Assembly (NCBI GenBank): GCA_903825285.1
Contig: CAIJZY010000046.1
Coordinates: forward strand, 124,001 to 188,000
Direction: 5' to 3'
Length of the DNA stretch: 64,000 nt
Source of the DNA: an uncultured Opitutia bacterium
Lineage (GTDB): Bacteria; Verrucomicrobiota; Verrucomicrobiia; Opitutales; Opitutaceae
Shown here piece after piece: positions 43,089-51,782 of the stretch (positions within the stretch are counted from its first letter, which is position 1; each line of letters starts with the position of its first letter). A program made the translations under genes and the position numbers. A model generated the notes under the pieces. It was not told the origin of the DNA and did not search any database. It saw only the letters and a program-made list of their open reading frames with translations.

Positions 43089-44584
43089 GCGGGCGGGCCG
43101 CCCGCGATGGCGTGCAGGAGGCGGGTGAGACTGACGTCGGCCCCGGCGAGCTCGCCGACCGCGCGCCGCTCCCGCAGCACGGTCACCCGCGTGCTCAGGC
43201 TCACGATCTCCTCGAGCTCGGACGAGATGAGCAGGACGGCCAGGCCGTCGGCGCGCAGGCCCGCGATCAGGGTCTCCAGCTCGGCGCGCGCCCCGACGTC
43301 GATGCCGCGCGTCGGCTCGTCGAGCAGGATGATCGCCGGCTGCGTCGCGAGCCAGCGGGCGAGGAGGACCTTCTGCTGGTTGCCGCCCGAGAGGCGTCCG
43401 ACGGGCGTCTCGGCGTCGGGGGTCTTGATGCGCAGCGCGGTAAGGTAGTGCTCGCACAGCCGCGCCTGCTCGGCGGCGCCGAGCGGACGCAGGGCGCCGC
43501 GGCGGCCCTGCAGCGCGACGAGGAGGTTCTCGCGGACGGACAGGCCGGGCAGGAGGCCCTCGGCATTGCGGTCCTCGGGACAGAAGGCGAGGCCGAGCCG
43601 CATGGCCTCGCGTGGCGAGCGCAGCGCGACGGGACGACCGTCGAGCGTGACCGTGCCCGCGCTGCGGGCGTCGAGGCCGAAGAGCAGGCGGGCCGTCTCG
43701 GTCCGGCCGGACCCGAGCAGGCCGGCGAGGCCGAGCGTCTCGCCGCGGCGGAGGGTCAGGTCGAGCGGGTGGAGCACGCCGCGCCGGGCGAGTCCGCGCG
43801 TGGCGAGCAGGGGCGGTCCCGCGGGCGCGAGGGCCGCGGCGGCGGGCGGAGTGGACAAGGCCGCGGCGGCCGGCTCGCGTCCGAGCATCCGGCCGACCAG
43901 CTCGACGCGGGAGAGCGCGCCCTGGGAGAATTCGCCGACGAGGGTGCCGTTGCGGAGGATGGTCAGGCGGTCGGCGAGGGCGTCGACCTGATCGAGGAAG
44001 TGGGTGACGAAGATGAGGCCCAGGCCGTCGGCGCGCAGGCGGCGCAGGATGGCGAAGAGGTCGGCGACCTCGGCCTCGTCGAGGCTGGCGGTGGGCTCGT
44101 CGAGCACGAGCAGGCGCGCCGAGCGGTCGAGCGCGCGGGCGAGGGCGACCAGCTGCTGGTGGGCGACGGAGAGCGAGCCGAGCTCGGCGTCCACGTCGAG
44201 CTCAAGCCCGAGCCGGGCCAGCGCGGCGCGGGCGTGGCGGCGGACGCCGCCCCAGGCGATGAACCCGCCGCGGCCGGGCTGGCGGCCGAGGGTGAGGTTC
44301 TCGGCGACGGAGAGCGCGGGCAGGAGGTTGATCTCCTGGTAGACGGTGCTGATCCCCAGCCGCTCGGCGTCGGCGGGGGAGCGCGGGCGGATGACCTCGC
44401 CGCCGAGCCGGATCTCGCCGGCGTCGGGCGCGTGGACGCCCGTGAGGACCTTGATCAGCGTGGACTTGCCCGCGCCGTTCTCGCCGAGGAGCGCATGAAT
44501 CTCGCCGGCCCGGACGGTGAAGTCCACGCCGTCGAGCGCGACGACACCCGGGAAGCGCTTGGTCAGGCCGTGGACGGTGAGCAC
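43085..44584 (-). CDS. ytfR: Furanose ABC transporter ATPase, YtfR-like, duplicated
   Basis: A 499-aa double ATPase. Domain 1 has GENGAGKST, VYQEINLLP and LLVLDEPTAS; domain 2 has GLLGSGRTE, LSGGNQQK and ILLDEPTRGID. No ATG fits the domain start; a GTG at 44584 gives VLTVHGLTKRFPGVVALDGV, the normal family beginning. It is placed 37 bases after the binding-protein gene. Confidence 0.92.
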   Translation of the reverse strand: MLTVHGLTKRFPGVVALDGVDFTVRAGEIHALLGENGAGKSTLIKVLTGVHAPDAGEIRLGGEVIRPRSPADAERLGISTVYQEINLLPALSVAENLTLGRQPGRGGFIAWGGVRRHARAALARLGLELDVDAELGSLSVAHQQLVALARALDRSARLLVLDEPTASLDEAEVADLFAILRRLRADGLGLIFVTHFLDQVDALADRLTILRNGTLVGEFSQGALSRVELVGRMLGREPAAAALSTPPAAAALAPAGPPLLATRGLARRGVLHPLDLTLRRGETLGLAGLLGSGRTETARLLFGLDARSAGTVTLDGRPVALRSPREAMRLGLAFCPEDRNAEGLLPGLSVRENLLVALQGRRGALRPLGAAEQARLCEHYLTALRIKTPDAETPVGRLSGGNQQKVLLARWLATQPAIILLDEPTRGIDVGARAELETLIAGLRADGLAVLLISSELEEIVSLSTRVTVLRERRAVGELAGADVSLTRLLHAIAGGPPA

Positions 44585-44621
44585 TTTGGATCTTCGTGTT
44601 TCGCGGCCGCGGCCGGGGGAC

Positions 44622-45551
44622 TCAGTACTGGCGGGACGGCAGCACCGCGGCCGCGTTGGTGCTATCGAACAGCTCATCGCGGTTGTACTGCATGCGCGCG
44701 ACCTTCTGGCCGGCGACGACCTTGGCGACGAGGTCGTAGACCTTGGGGCCGAAGAGCGGGTTGCACTCGACCGTGCAGCTGATGCGGCCGTCGGCGACGG
44801 CCTGGATCGCCTCGCGGATGGCGTCAATGGAGAGGACGATGACGTCCTTGCCGGGCTTGAGGCCGGCCTCCTCGATGGCCTGGAGGGCGCCGAGGGCCAT
44901 GTCGTCGTTGTGGGCGTAGACGATGTCAAAGTTGTGCCCGTGCTTCTTGAGCAGCGCCTCCATGACCTCCTTGCCGCCGGAACGGCGGAAGTCGCCGCTC
45001 TGCGAGTCGAGGATCGTGAGCCCCGGGTGCTGGGCGATGACCTCGGCGAAGGCCTTGCGGCGGTCGTTGGCCGGGGCGGAGCCGGGCGTGCCCTGCAGTT
45101 CGAGGATGCGGCCCTTGCCACCGGTGCGACGGACCAGCCATTCGGCGGCCATGCGTCCCTCCTGCAGGAAGTCGGACCCGACGAAGCAGGCGTAGAGCGA
45201 GTCGTCGGAGACCTTGATGGTCCGGTCGGTGATGATCACGGGGATCCCGGCCTGCTTGGCGGCGCGGAGGACGGGCTCCCAGCCGGTCTCGACGATCGGG
45301 GCGATGACGATCGCGTCCACGCCCTGGGCGATGAACGAGTGCACGGCGCGGATCTGGTTTTCCTGGCGCCCCTGGCCGTCGGCGAACTTCAGGACGATGC
45401 CGCGGCGCTCCGCCTCGGCCTTCATCGAGGTCGTGTTGGCGGTGCGCCAGGCGCTTTCCGCGCCGGTCTGGGCGAACCCGACCGTGAGGGGTTTGGCAAC
45501 GAGCGCGCCGGCGGCAGCCAGCACGAGCAGCAGGGTGACGAGGGATCTCAT
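44622..45551 (-). CDS. ytfQ: Furanose-binding periplasmic protein, YtfQ-like
   Basis: A 309-aa binding protein with a signal peptide (about 1-19). It follows E. coli YtfQ closely: PLTVGFAQTGAESAWRTANT, ADGQGRQENQIRAVHSFIAQ, IAPIVETGWEPVLRAAKQAG, SQSGDFRRSGGKEVME and YAHNDDMALGALQAIEEAGL. YtfQ binds galactofuranose, and related proteins bind arabinofuranose. The adjacent secreted arabinofuranosidase, 24 bases upstream, makes L-arabinofuranose the likeliest ligand here. Confidence 0.92.
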   Translation of the reverse strand: MRSLVTLLLVLAAAGALVAKPLTVGFAQTGAESAWRTANTTSMKAEAERRGIVLKFADGQGRQENQIRAVHSFIAQGVDAIVIAPIVETGWEPVLRAAKQAGIPVIITDRTIKVSDDSLYACFVGSDFLQEGRMAAEWLVRRTGGKGRILELQGTPGSAPANDRRKAFAEVIAQHPGLTILDSQSGDFRRSGGKEVMEALLKKHGHNFDIVYAHNDDMALGALQAIEEAGLKPGKDVIVLSIDAIREAIQAVADGRISCTVECNPLFGPKVYDLVAKVVAGQKVARMQYNRDELFDSTNAAAVLPSRQY

Positions 45552-45575
45552 GGGTGGGGCGGGGCAGGTGACGGG

Positions 45576-47129
45576 TCAGAGCTCGAGGATGACCACGGAC
45601 ATCGGCGGGAGCGTGGCAGTCAGGCGACCGCCGGCAAGCTTCGCGTCGGTGAAGGGCACGGGATGCACCGCATCCGGCGCGGCGAACGTGTTGTGCGCGT
45701 TCATCGTCGCGGCGGTCAGGATGCGGCCGGTCGGCGCCGCGGCCGTCTGGCCGGCCATGGTGGCGGTCACCGTGATCGCGGTGTGCGGGTCGGTGTTGAC
45801 CAGCGAGAGGTGGACATGGCCGGCGGCGTCGCGCGAGGCGGAGGCGCTGACCGCGGGGATCTGCTCCGCGCCGAGCCCATAGTTCGGCGTGGTCAGCTCG
45901 ACCGGCAGCGAGGTCGCGCCCTGGTGCACCTTGAACATCTCGAACACGTGGTAGGTGGGCGTGAGCAGCATCTTCTCGTGCTCGGTGAGGATCATCGCCT
46001 GCAGCACGTTCACCGTCTGGGCGATGTTGGTCATGGCGACACGGTCGGCGTGGCGCTGGAAGACGTGGAAGTTCAGCGCGGCGACGAGGGCGTCGCGCAG
46101 CGTGTTCTGCTGGTAGAGGAACCCGGGGTTGGTGCCGGGCTCGGGGTTGTACCAGTTGCCCCACTCGTCGATGACGAGGCCGACGCGTTTCTGCGGGTCG
46201 TACCGGTCCATGATGGCGCCGTGCCGCGCGATGAGCTCCTCCATGTGGAGCGTGCGCCGCAGGGTGTTGAACCAGTCGGTCTCGGTGAACTCCGTCGCGG
46301 AACCGCGCTTGTCCCAGTCGCCGCCGGAGAGCGTGTAGTAGTGCAGCGAGAGCCCGTTCATGCGCTTCGCGGCGTCCTTCATCAGCACCTCGGTCCAGCC
46401 GTAGTCGTCGGCGTTGGCGCCGCAGGCGATCCGGTAGATCGGGTGGGCGTGGTCGTAGTTTTTGACGAACGTGTTGTAGCGCCGGAAATTCGCGGCGTAG
46501 AACTCGGGCGTCATCGAGCCGCCGCAGCCCCAGCTCTCGTTGCCGACGCCGAAGTACTTCACGACCCAGGGCCGCTCGCGGCCGTTCGCGCGGCGGAGGT
46601 TGGCCATGGGGGAGTTGGCGTCGGAGGTCAGGTACTCGACCCATTCCATCATCTCCTGCACGGATCCGCTGCCGACGTTGCCGGTGATGTAGGCGTCGCA
46701 GCCGAGGAGCTCGACGAGGTCCATGAACTCGTGCGTGCCGAAATGGTTGTTCTCCACCACGCCGCCCCAGTGGGTGTTGATCATGGCCGGTCGCTTCTCG
46801 CGCGGGCCAATGCCGTCCTTCCAGTGGTACTCGTCGGCAAAGCAGCCGCCCGGCCAGCGCAGCACGGGAATGTGGAGCGCGCGGAGGGCGGCGAGCACGT
46901 CGTTGCGGATGCCGCGGGTGTTGGGGATGGGCGAGTCGGGTCCGACCCAGATGCCCTCGTAGATGCAGCGGCCGAGGTGCTCGGCGAAATGGCCGTAGAT
47001 ATGGCGGTCAATGACCGCGCCGGGCTGGTCCGCGCGGATGACCAGCGTGGCCGAGGCGGGCTCGGCGGCGAGGGACGCGATCCGGCCGAGCAGGAACGCC
47101 AGGAGGAGGACGAGGGATTTGCGGGGCAT
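45576..47129 (-). CDS. Secreted alpha-N-arabinofuranosidase, GH51
   Basis: A 517-aa GH51 enzyme with a signal peptide ([22 protein letters not shown]), clearly related to the cytoplasmic GH51 at 68-1582 but exported. It carries [12 protein letters not shown] with acid/base Glu198 and [13 protein letters not shown] with nucleophile Glu322. It would release arabinose from side chains in the periplasm, directly upstream of the genes for a furanose importer. It begins 11 bases after the heparinase-like gene, so both belong to the importer operon. Confidence 0.92.
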   Translation of the reverse strand: MPRKSLVLLLAFLLGRIASLAAEPASATLVIRADQPGAVIDRHIYGHFAEHLGRCIYEGIWVGPDSPIPNTRGIRNDVLAALRALHIPVLRWPGGCFADEYHWKDGIGPREKRPAMINTHWGGVVENNHFGTHEFMDLVELLGCDAYITGNVGSGSVQEMMEWVEYLTSDANSPMANLRRANGRERPWVVKYFGVGNESWGCGGSMTPEFYAANFRRYNTFVKNYDHAHPIYRIACGANADDYGWTEVLMKDAAKRMNGLSLHYYTLSGGDWDKRGSATEFTETDWFNTLRRTLHMEELIARHGAIMDRYDPQKRVGLVIDEWGNWYNPEPGTNPGFLYQQNTLRDALVAALNFHVFQRHADRVAMTNIAQTVNVLQAMILTEHEKMLLTPTYHVFEMFKVHQGATSLPVELTTPNYGLGAEQIPAVSASASRDAAGHVHLSLVNTDPHTAITVTATMAGQTAAAPTGRILTAATMNAHNTFAAPDAVHPVPFTDAKLAGGRLTATLPPMSVVILEL

Positions 47130-47140
47130 GGGTGTAAAGG

Positions 47141-49030
47141 TCAGGGCGTGAGGTGGGAGACGGGCCAGGTTTCGAGCGGGGCCAGCGCGGGCAAAGGCGC
47201 GGCGGAGGCTCCCGGTGTGAGGACCACGGCAAAGCGCAGGACGCCGTTGGCCGGGGTCACATGGGTCGCAACGAGCAGGTGGGCACCGGGATTGTGGGCG
47301 TTGAAGTCGTCCGGCGGCGGTTCCGCCGGCTCGACCGCAAACGCGACGCCGTCGGCCCCGATCACCTGGGCTGTCAGGGTGTGTCCCGCCTGGCGCAGGG
47401 TCGCCGTGGTGCCCTGGCACGAGACCTCTGCGCGCGTGGTCATCTGCCAGCGCACGTTCGTGCCGGGCCGGAGTCCGCGCAGCTCGTCCTGGATCAGCAC
47501 GCGCCGCCCGGGCAGCAGGCGGAAACCGCGGTGGACGGACGCCGCCTGCCCGGCGAAGACGGGCGTGAGGTCGAGGACCGCGGCAGCGGACTCGGCGGAG
47601 AAGCCGGTGAACTCCGCGTGGCCGTCCACGCGGTGGAGCTGCCCGTCGAGCGTGAGCGTGCTGTGGCTGTGGTTATTGATCCGGTAGACCGACCAGCGCT
47701 GGGAGTCCTGCTTCATGTTCCACAGGTCCACGTGCTTGGCCTCGAGCGAGAAGTAATCCTGGGCGCCGAGGTCCACGCCCCAGCGCACGCCGTCGGCCTC
47801 GAGCACGAAGGAGCCGGCGTCCATGTGGCCGTGGTTCAGCCCGGCGGCGCCGCCCTTGACGGCGAGGTACAGCGCGGCGGGATCGGTCCACGACTCGCGG
47901 AAGACCACGATGGGATTGCGGCCGCGGCCGAGCCAGCGCAGGGGCAGGGCGGGGGCGTCCGCGGTCTGCGCCGGCCACCAGAGCAGCGCGAGCACGGCGA
48001 ACCGCTCGTGCATCGCCCCGCGGAGTCCCGGCTCGCCCGCCTGCAGCAGGCGCAGCTGGCTGGCCAGCAGCCCGGGCTGGCCGAGGCGGCGCGACAGCCA
48101 GAACAGCGCGGGTTGGAAGCCCGGGGTGTCGTCGCCGTCGGAGAAATTATCGTAGCGGCCCGACGGCGCGATCATCTGCGTGAAGGCGCCGGCGCTCGCG
48201 AGAAAACCGGGCCGGTCCGGCTGCCCCCAGTCCGTGCCGAGCGCTGAAATCAGCCCGGCATTGAACAGCACCTGGTACGTGGTGCCGTAGCCCCAGTAGC
48301 CCGGTCCCTCCGGATAAACGCCGCCGGGGGCATAGGGCGCGAGGCCGTGGACGTTATGGCTGCGCGCAAGCGCGAGCACCTGCCGGGCGAGGGCGGGCTC
48401 CTCGTCGGCGATGAGCAGCGCGCCGAGCGACAGTCCGCCCAGGCAGACCTGGTTCCAGTTGTTCTCCGCCGTGTGCCACCAGTTGTCGGGGCTGTGCGGG
48501 TCGAGCCCGGGCCGCAGGCCCTTGTCGGCGATGGCGCGGTGCAGGGTGGCGCGCGCGGCCGGCGTGAGCACGTCGTCCAGCCAGTCGCAGCCGAGCGCGA
48601 GGGCGGTGGTCATCTCGCCGACGTCCAGGAAATGGGACGGGTTCCAGTCGGGGAAGGCCGCCGCGGCGAGCATCTCGGCCTCGGCGCGCCGCGCGAAGGC
48701 CGCGTCGCCCGTCATGCGGTAGGCGTAGGCCAGGTTCAGCACGCGCGCGACCGTCTCGCGGGAAACGCCGAGCAGGCGCCGGCCGCGCTTCTCGTAGCGG
48801 CAGGTCGGCAGCGGGAGCGTGGCGCGCGCGGCGGCCAGCACGCCTTGGTGCAGCTCGGCGGCCAGCGGGTCGGCGGCGATCCGCGCCTTGGCGGCCGCCC
48901 AGTCGGCGGCGGTGGCCAGGAGCCGCGGGTGCCCGGGCCGGAGTCCGGCGAGCGGGTCGGGTTCCGCGGCGGGGGCGACCGCGGCCAGAAGCAGGCTGAG
49001 CACCAGGACGAACAGGAAGCGGGGCGGCAC
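47141..49030 (-). CDS. Heparinase II/III-like polysaccharide lyase family protein
   Basis: A 629-aa secreted protein. A signal peptide ([23 protein letters not shown]) precedes an (alpha/alpha)-toroid domain ([52 protein letters not shown]) and a beta-sheet lyase domain ([40 protein letters not shown]). Members cleave uronate-containing polymers by beta-elimination; the exact polymer is unknown, and a pectic or arabinogalactan uronate is inferred from the operon. A GTG at 49030 is chosen because upstream codons are translated repeat (FRVFRVFRG). It is the first gene of the minus-strand run to 36266. Confidence 0.8.
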   Translation of the reverse strand: MPPRFLFVLVLSLLLAAVAPAAEPDPLAGLRPGHPRLLATAADWAAAKARIAADPLAAELHQGVLAAARATLPLPTCRYEKRGRRLLGVSRETVARVLNLAYAYRMTGDAAFARRAEAEMLAAAAFPDWNPSHFLDVGEMTTALALGCDWLDDVLTPAARATLHRAIADKGLRPGLDPHSPDNWWHTAENNWNQVCLGGLSLGALLIADEEPALARQVLALARSHNVHGLAPYAPGGVYPEGPGYWGYGTTYQVLFNAGLISALGTDWGQPDRPGFLASAGAFTQMIAPSGRYDNFSDGDDTPGFQPALFWLSRRLGQPGLLASQLRLLQAGEPGLRGAMHERFAVLALLWWPAQTADAPALPLRWLGRGRNPIVVFRESWTDPAALYLAVKGGAAGLNHGHMDAGSFVLEADGVRWGVDLGAQDYFSLEAKHVDLWNMKQDSQRWSVYRINNHSHSTLTLDGQLHRVDGHAEFTGFSAESAAAVLDLTPVFAGQAASVHRGFRLLPGRRVLIQDELRGLRPGTNVRWQMTTRAEVSCQGTTATLRQAGHTLTAQVIGADGVAFAVEPAEPPPDDFNAHNPGAHLLVATHVTPANGVLRFAVVLTPGASAAPLPALAPLETWPVSHLTP

Positions 49031-49101
49031 CCCGCGACACTGTCCCGCCCGCTCGACCGCGTCCACCGCGGAAGTGACGGACGGTTTGAGCAGACGGTTT
49101 T

Positions 49102-49398
49102 GCCCACGGAATACACGGAACACACGGAAGCGGACCAAGGTGTGAGGTCATTCCACCTTCCATCCCCCTAATCCCGTCATCCTGAGCGAAGGCGTAGGAT
49201 CTCGGTTCCGATCGCCATAGAGCCAATGCTGCGTTTCAGATACTCAAGCGACATCGCCCGAGTATCCGGTGCGCAAGCGGACTGAGTGGGATTAATTACA
49301 GCGATCCTTCGCCTTCGCTCAGGATGACGACCGCTGAATGGATCTCTTTTTTGAATGCACCAGAATCCAATTCCGTGTGTTCCGTGTATTCCGTGGGC
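49102..49398. repeat. 297-bp nested palindrome with 28-bp perfect arms
   Basis: Arms 49102-49129 (GCCCACGGAATACACGGAAC...) and 49371-49398 (...GTTCCGTGTATTCCGTGGGC) are perfect 28-bp inverted repeats. The second copy of the 155-bp element sits nearly centred between them (45 and 41 bases from the arms). The whole structure fills most of the 49031-49490 gap between two divergent genes; apart from it, nothing else is recognised there. Confidence 0.8.
49175..49329. mobile_element. 155-bp element with terminal inverted repeats, copy 2
   Basis: Ends begin CGTCATCCTGAGCGAAGGCG on both sides, with one mismatch just inside the arm. Same length as the copy at 25223-25377, with GAGCCAATG at the same offset (45 bases in) and similar sequence after it (TTTCAGATACTCAAGCGACA against TTCCAGACACTCAGGTGACG). 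It encodes nothing. Confidence 0.7.
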
Positions 49399-49490
49399 AC
49401 AACGAACCGCTGCGGTTTGCCGGACCATCCGAAAACGCGGGGCTTTCGTCCGGGCGGCGGCGTGCCTTGCTGGGGTGGAATCCCCGCCCC

Positions 49491-51707
49491 ATGCATCCGC
49501 CCGACCTGACCTACGGCGACTTCACCCTGCCCGGCGAGGCCGGCCATGAAGCGCTCACCCTCCGCCTCGCGAAAAAATGGGGCGCGGACACGATCCGCGA
49601 CTCCGACGGCACGCAGCTCTCGCCCGAGATCGTGCAGTCGGGGTACGACATCTACTCGACGCTCTGCCTGCCGCGCTCCGTGCAGCCCTGGGCGCGGACG
49701 CACCGCGACCAGCTCCAGCAGAACTACCTCATGAGCTTTCCCGTGGTGGCGGCGAAGGCGACGACCACGATCACGCTGCTGGCCGGCTTCTTCACCGAGC
49801 AGTTCGCGGTGAATTTCAAGGACCGCCCCCGGCGGTGGTGGCAGGTCTTCGACCGCACGACCGGCGAGGAGGTGCCGAAGTCCCGGTGGTCGGCGCAGCC
49901 GCGCCGCGGCACGGTCGCGATCACGGGCACGGTGCCGGGCCACAGCTACACGGTGAACTTCCTGGCCTTCCGGATCTGGGAGGAGATCTCGATGTACAAC
50001 CACCTCACCAACGACTGGGGCGACCGCGAGCACCTCGCGGCGGTGGACCCGATGCAGCCGGCGGTGCAGCGGGTGCTGCTGGCGTACCTCGGGCAGTGGC
50101 TGCGCGGGCATCCCGACACCCGCGTGGTGCGGTTCACGTCGATGTTCTACAACTTCTCGTGGTTCTGGGGCGCGGACCGCGCGACGCTCCGCGACGTCTA
50201 TTCGGACTGGGGCGACTACGCCATGACGGTGAGCCCGCGGGCGCTGCGGCTCTTCGAGCGGAGGCACGGGTACCGGCTGACGTCGGAGGACTTCGTCAAC
50301 GGCGGCCTCTACAACTCCACCCACAACGCCCCGTCGCGGCGCTACCGGGACTACGTGGCGTTCATCCACGACTTCGTGATCGCGTTCGGCCGGCGGTGCA
50401 TCGACCTCGTGCACCGGCACGGGAAGCTCGCGTACGTGTTCTACGACGACCACTGGATCGGCGTGGAGCCGAGCAGCCCGCGGTTCCGCGAGTTCGGCTT
50501 CGACGGCCTGATCAAGTGCGTGTTCAACGCGTTCGAGGTGCGGCTGTGCGCGCACGCGCGCGGCGTCCGCACGCACGAGCTGCGGCTGCACCCGTACCTG
50601 TTCCCGACCGGGCTGAAGGGCGAGCCGACGTTCGCCCCGGGTGGGCATCCCACGCTCGACGCGAAGAACTTCTGGATCGACGCCCGCCGCGGGCTGGTGC
50701 GCGCGCCGATCGACCGCATCGGCCTCGGCGGCTACCTCTCGCTGGTCGAGCCGTTCCCGGACTTCCAGGACTACGTGGCGGCGCTGGCGCGGGAGTTCCG
50801 CCTGCTGAAATCCTTCCATGCCGCCGACCGGCCGTGGTGCGCGCCGTATCCCGTGGCCGTGCTCACGGCCTGGGGCGACCTCCGGGCCTGGACGTGCTCG
50901 GGTCATTTCACGCCGGGCGTCGAGCTCTACGATGTGCTTGAGTCGCTCGCGGGCCTGGCGCTGGACGTGCGCTTCCTCAGCCTCGACGACGTGGCGGCGC
51001 GCGGCGTGCCGCCGGACGTGAAGGTCGTGCTCAACTGCGGCCGCGCCGGCAGCGCCTGGAGCGGCGGGCACCACTGGGACGACCCGCGCGTGGAGACAGC
51101 GCTCACGCAGTGGGTGCGGCGGGGCGGCGGGCTGGTTGGCATCGGCGAGCCCAGCGCGCGGCCGCGGCCGGGGCGGCATTTCCGGCTCGCGCCGGTCCTG
51201 GGGCTCGACCGCGATGCCGGCGACCGCGTGGCCAACGGCCGGTTCCGGTATGCCGCGCCCGCAGGCCGGGCGCCGGGGACGGCGAAGCACTTCATCACGG
51301 CGGACGTGACCGCGCCGCTCGACCTCGGCCGGGACGTGGACACCATTTATGTGTTCGACGCCGCGACGCAGGTGCTGGCCGAGCGCGACCGCACGCCGCG
51401 GCTGGCGGTGCACGGCTTCGGCCGCGGCCGCAGCGTTTATCTCAGCGGCTATCGCTGCACGCCGGAGAACACCCGCCTCCTGCACCGCGCGCTCTGCTGG
51501 GCGGCGCACCGCGAGGGCGGGTGGGCCGCGTGGAGTTCGAGCAACATCCGCACCGAGGCCACGTGGTTCCCGCGGGCGGGCAAGCTGGTCGTGATCAACA
51601 ACGCCGGCACGCCGCAGGACACCGTGATCACGCTCGGCGACGGCCGCAGCAAGCGGCGCGTGCGGCTCGCGGCGCACGGCATCGCGGTGCGCGACGTGGC
51701 GGGTTGA
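49491..51707 (+). CDS. GH112 phosphorylase, candidate beta-galactosyl-L-rhamnose phosphorylase
   Basis: A 738-aa cytoplasmic enzyme matching the galacto-N-biose/lacto-N-biose phosphorylase family from end to end: GADTIRDSDGTQLS, IWEEISMYNHLTNDWGD, VVRFTSMFYNFSWFWG, the catalytic-region YDDHWIGVEP (Asp320), PIDRIGLGGYLSL, RGGGLVGIGEPS and the C-terminal AAWSSSN / LVVINNAG segment. GH112 splits beta-galactosides with phosphate to give galactose 1-phosphate. Known acceptors are N-acetylhexosamines or L-rhamnose. In a rhamnogalacturonan setting, beta-D-galactosyl-1,4-L-rhamnose is the likelier substrate; this is inference. Translation starts at ATG 49491; upstream frame is repeat. It is followed by an MFS transporter 75 bases on. 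Confidence 0.9.
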   Translation: MHPPDLTYGDFTLPGEAGHEALTLRLAKKWGADTIRDSDGTQLSPEIVQSGYDIYSTLCLPRSVQPWARTHRDQLQQNYLMSFPVVAAKATTTITLLAGFFTEQFAVNFKDRPRRWWQVFDRTTGEEVPKSRWSAQPRRGTVAITGTVPGHSYTVNFLAFRIWEEISMYNHLTNDWGDREHLAAVDPMQPAVQRVLLAYLGQWLRGHPDTRVVRFTSMFYNFSWFWGADRATLRDVYSDWGDYAMTVSPRALRLFERRHGYRLTSEDFVNGGLYNSTHNAPSRRYRDYVAFIHDFVIAFGRRCIDLVHRHGKLAYVFYDDHWIGVEPSSPRFREFGFDGLIKCVFNAFEVRLCAHARGVRTHELRLHPYLFPTGLKGEPTFAPGGHPTLDAKNFWIDARRGLVRAPIDRIGLGGYLSLVEPFPDFQDYVAALAREFRLLKSFHAADRPWCAPYPVAVLTAWGDLRAWTCSGHFTPGVELYDVLESLAGLALDVRFLSLDDVAARGVPPDVKVVLNCGRAGSAWSGGHHWDDPRVETALTQWVRRGGGLVGIGEPSARPRPGRHFRLAPVLGLDRDAGDRVANGRFRYAAPAGRAPGTAKHFITADVTAPLDLGRDVDTIYVFDAATQVLAERDRTPRLAVHGFGRGRSVYLSGYRCTPENTRLLHRALCWAAHREGGWAAWSSSNIRTEATWFPRAGKLVVINNAGTPQDTVITLGDGRSKRRVRLAAHGIAVRDVAG

Positions 51708-51782
51708 CGCTCCGGTGGCGGCCTTGGGACAAGGGCTTGCCAGCCGGAGATTCGACCCGCTTGATGACCCATTCCTCGCCCC

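Noticed and set aside
49031-49138. N-terminal extension of the heparinase-like protein (FRVFRVFRG...)
   Set aside because: It translates the 'TTCCGTGTGTTCCGTGTATT' repeat and would hide the signal peptide inside the protein.
25223-49329. Insertion sequences with transposase
   Set aside because: The two 155-bp elements have inverted ends but no coding capacity, and no transposase gene was found in the window.
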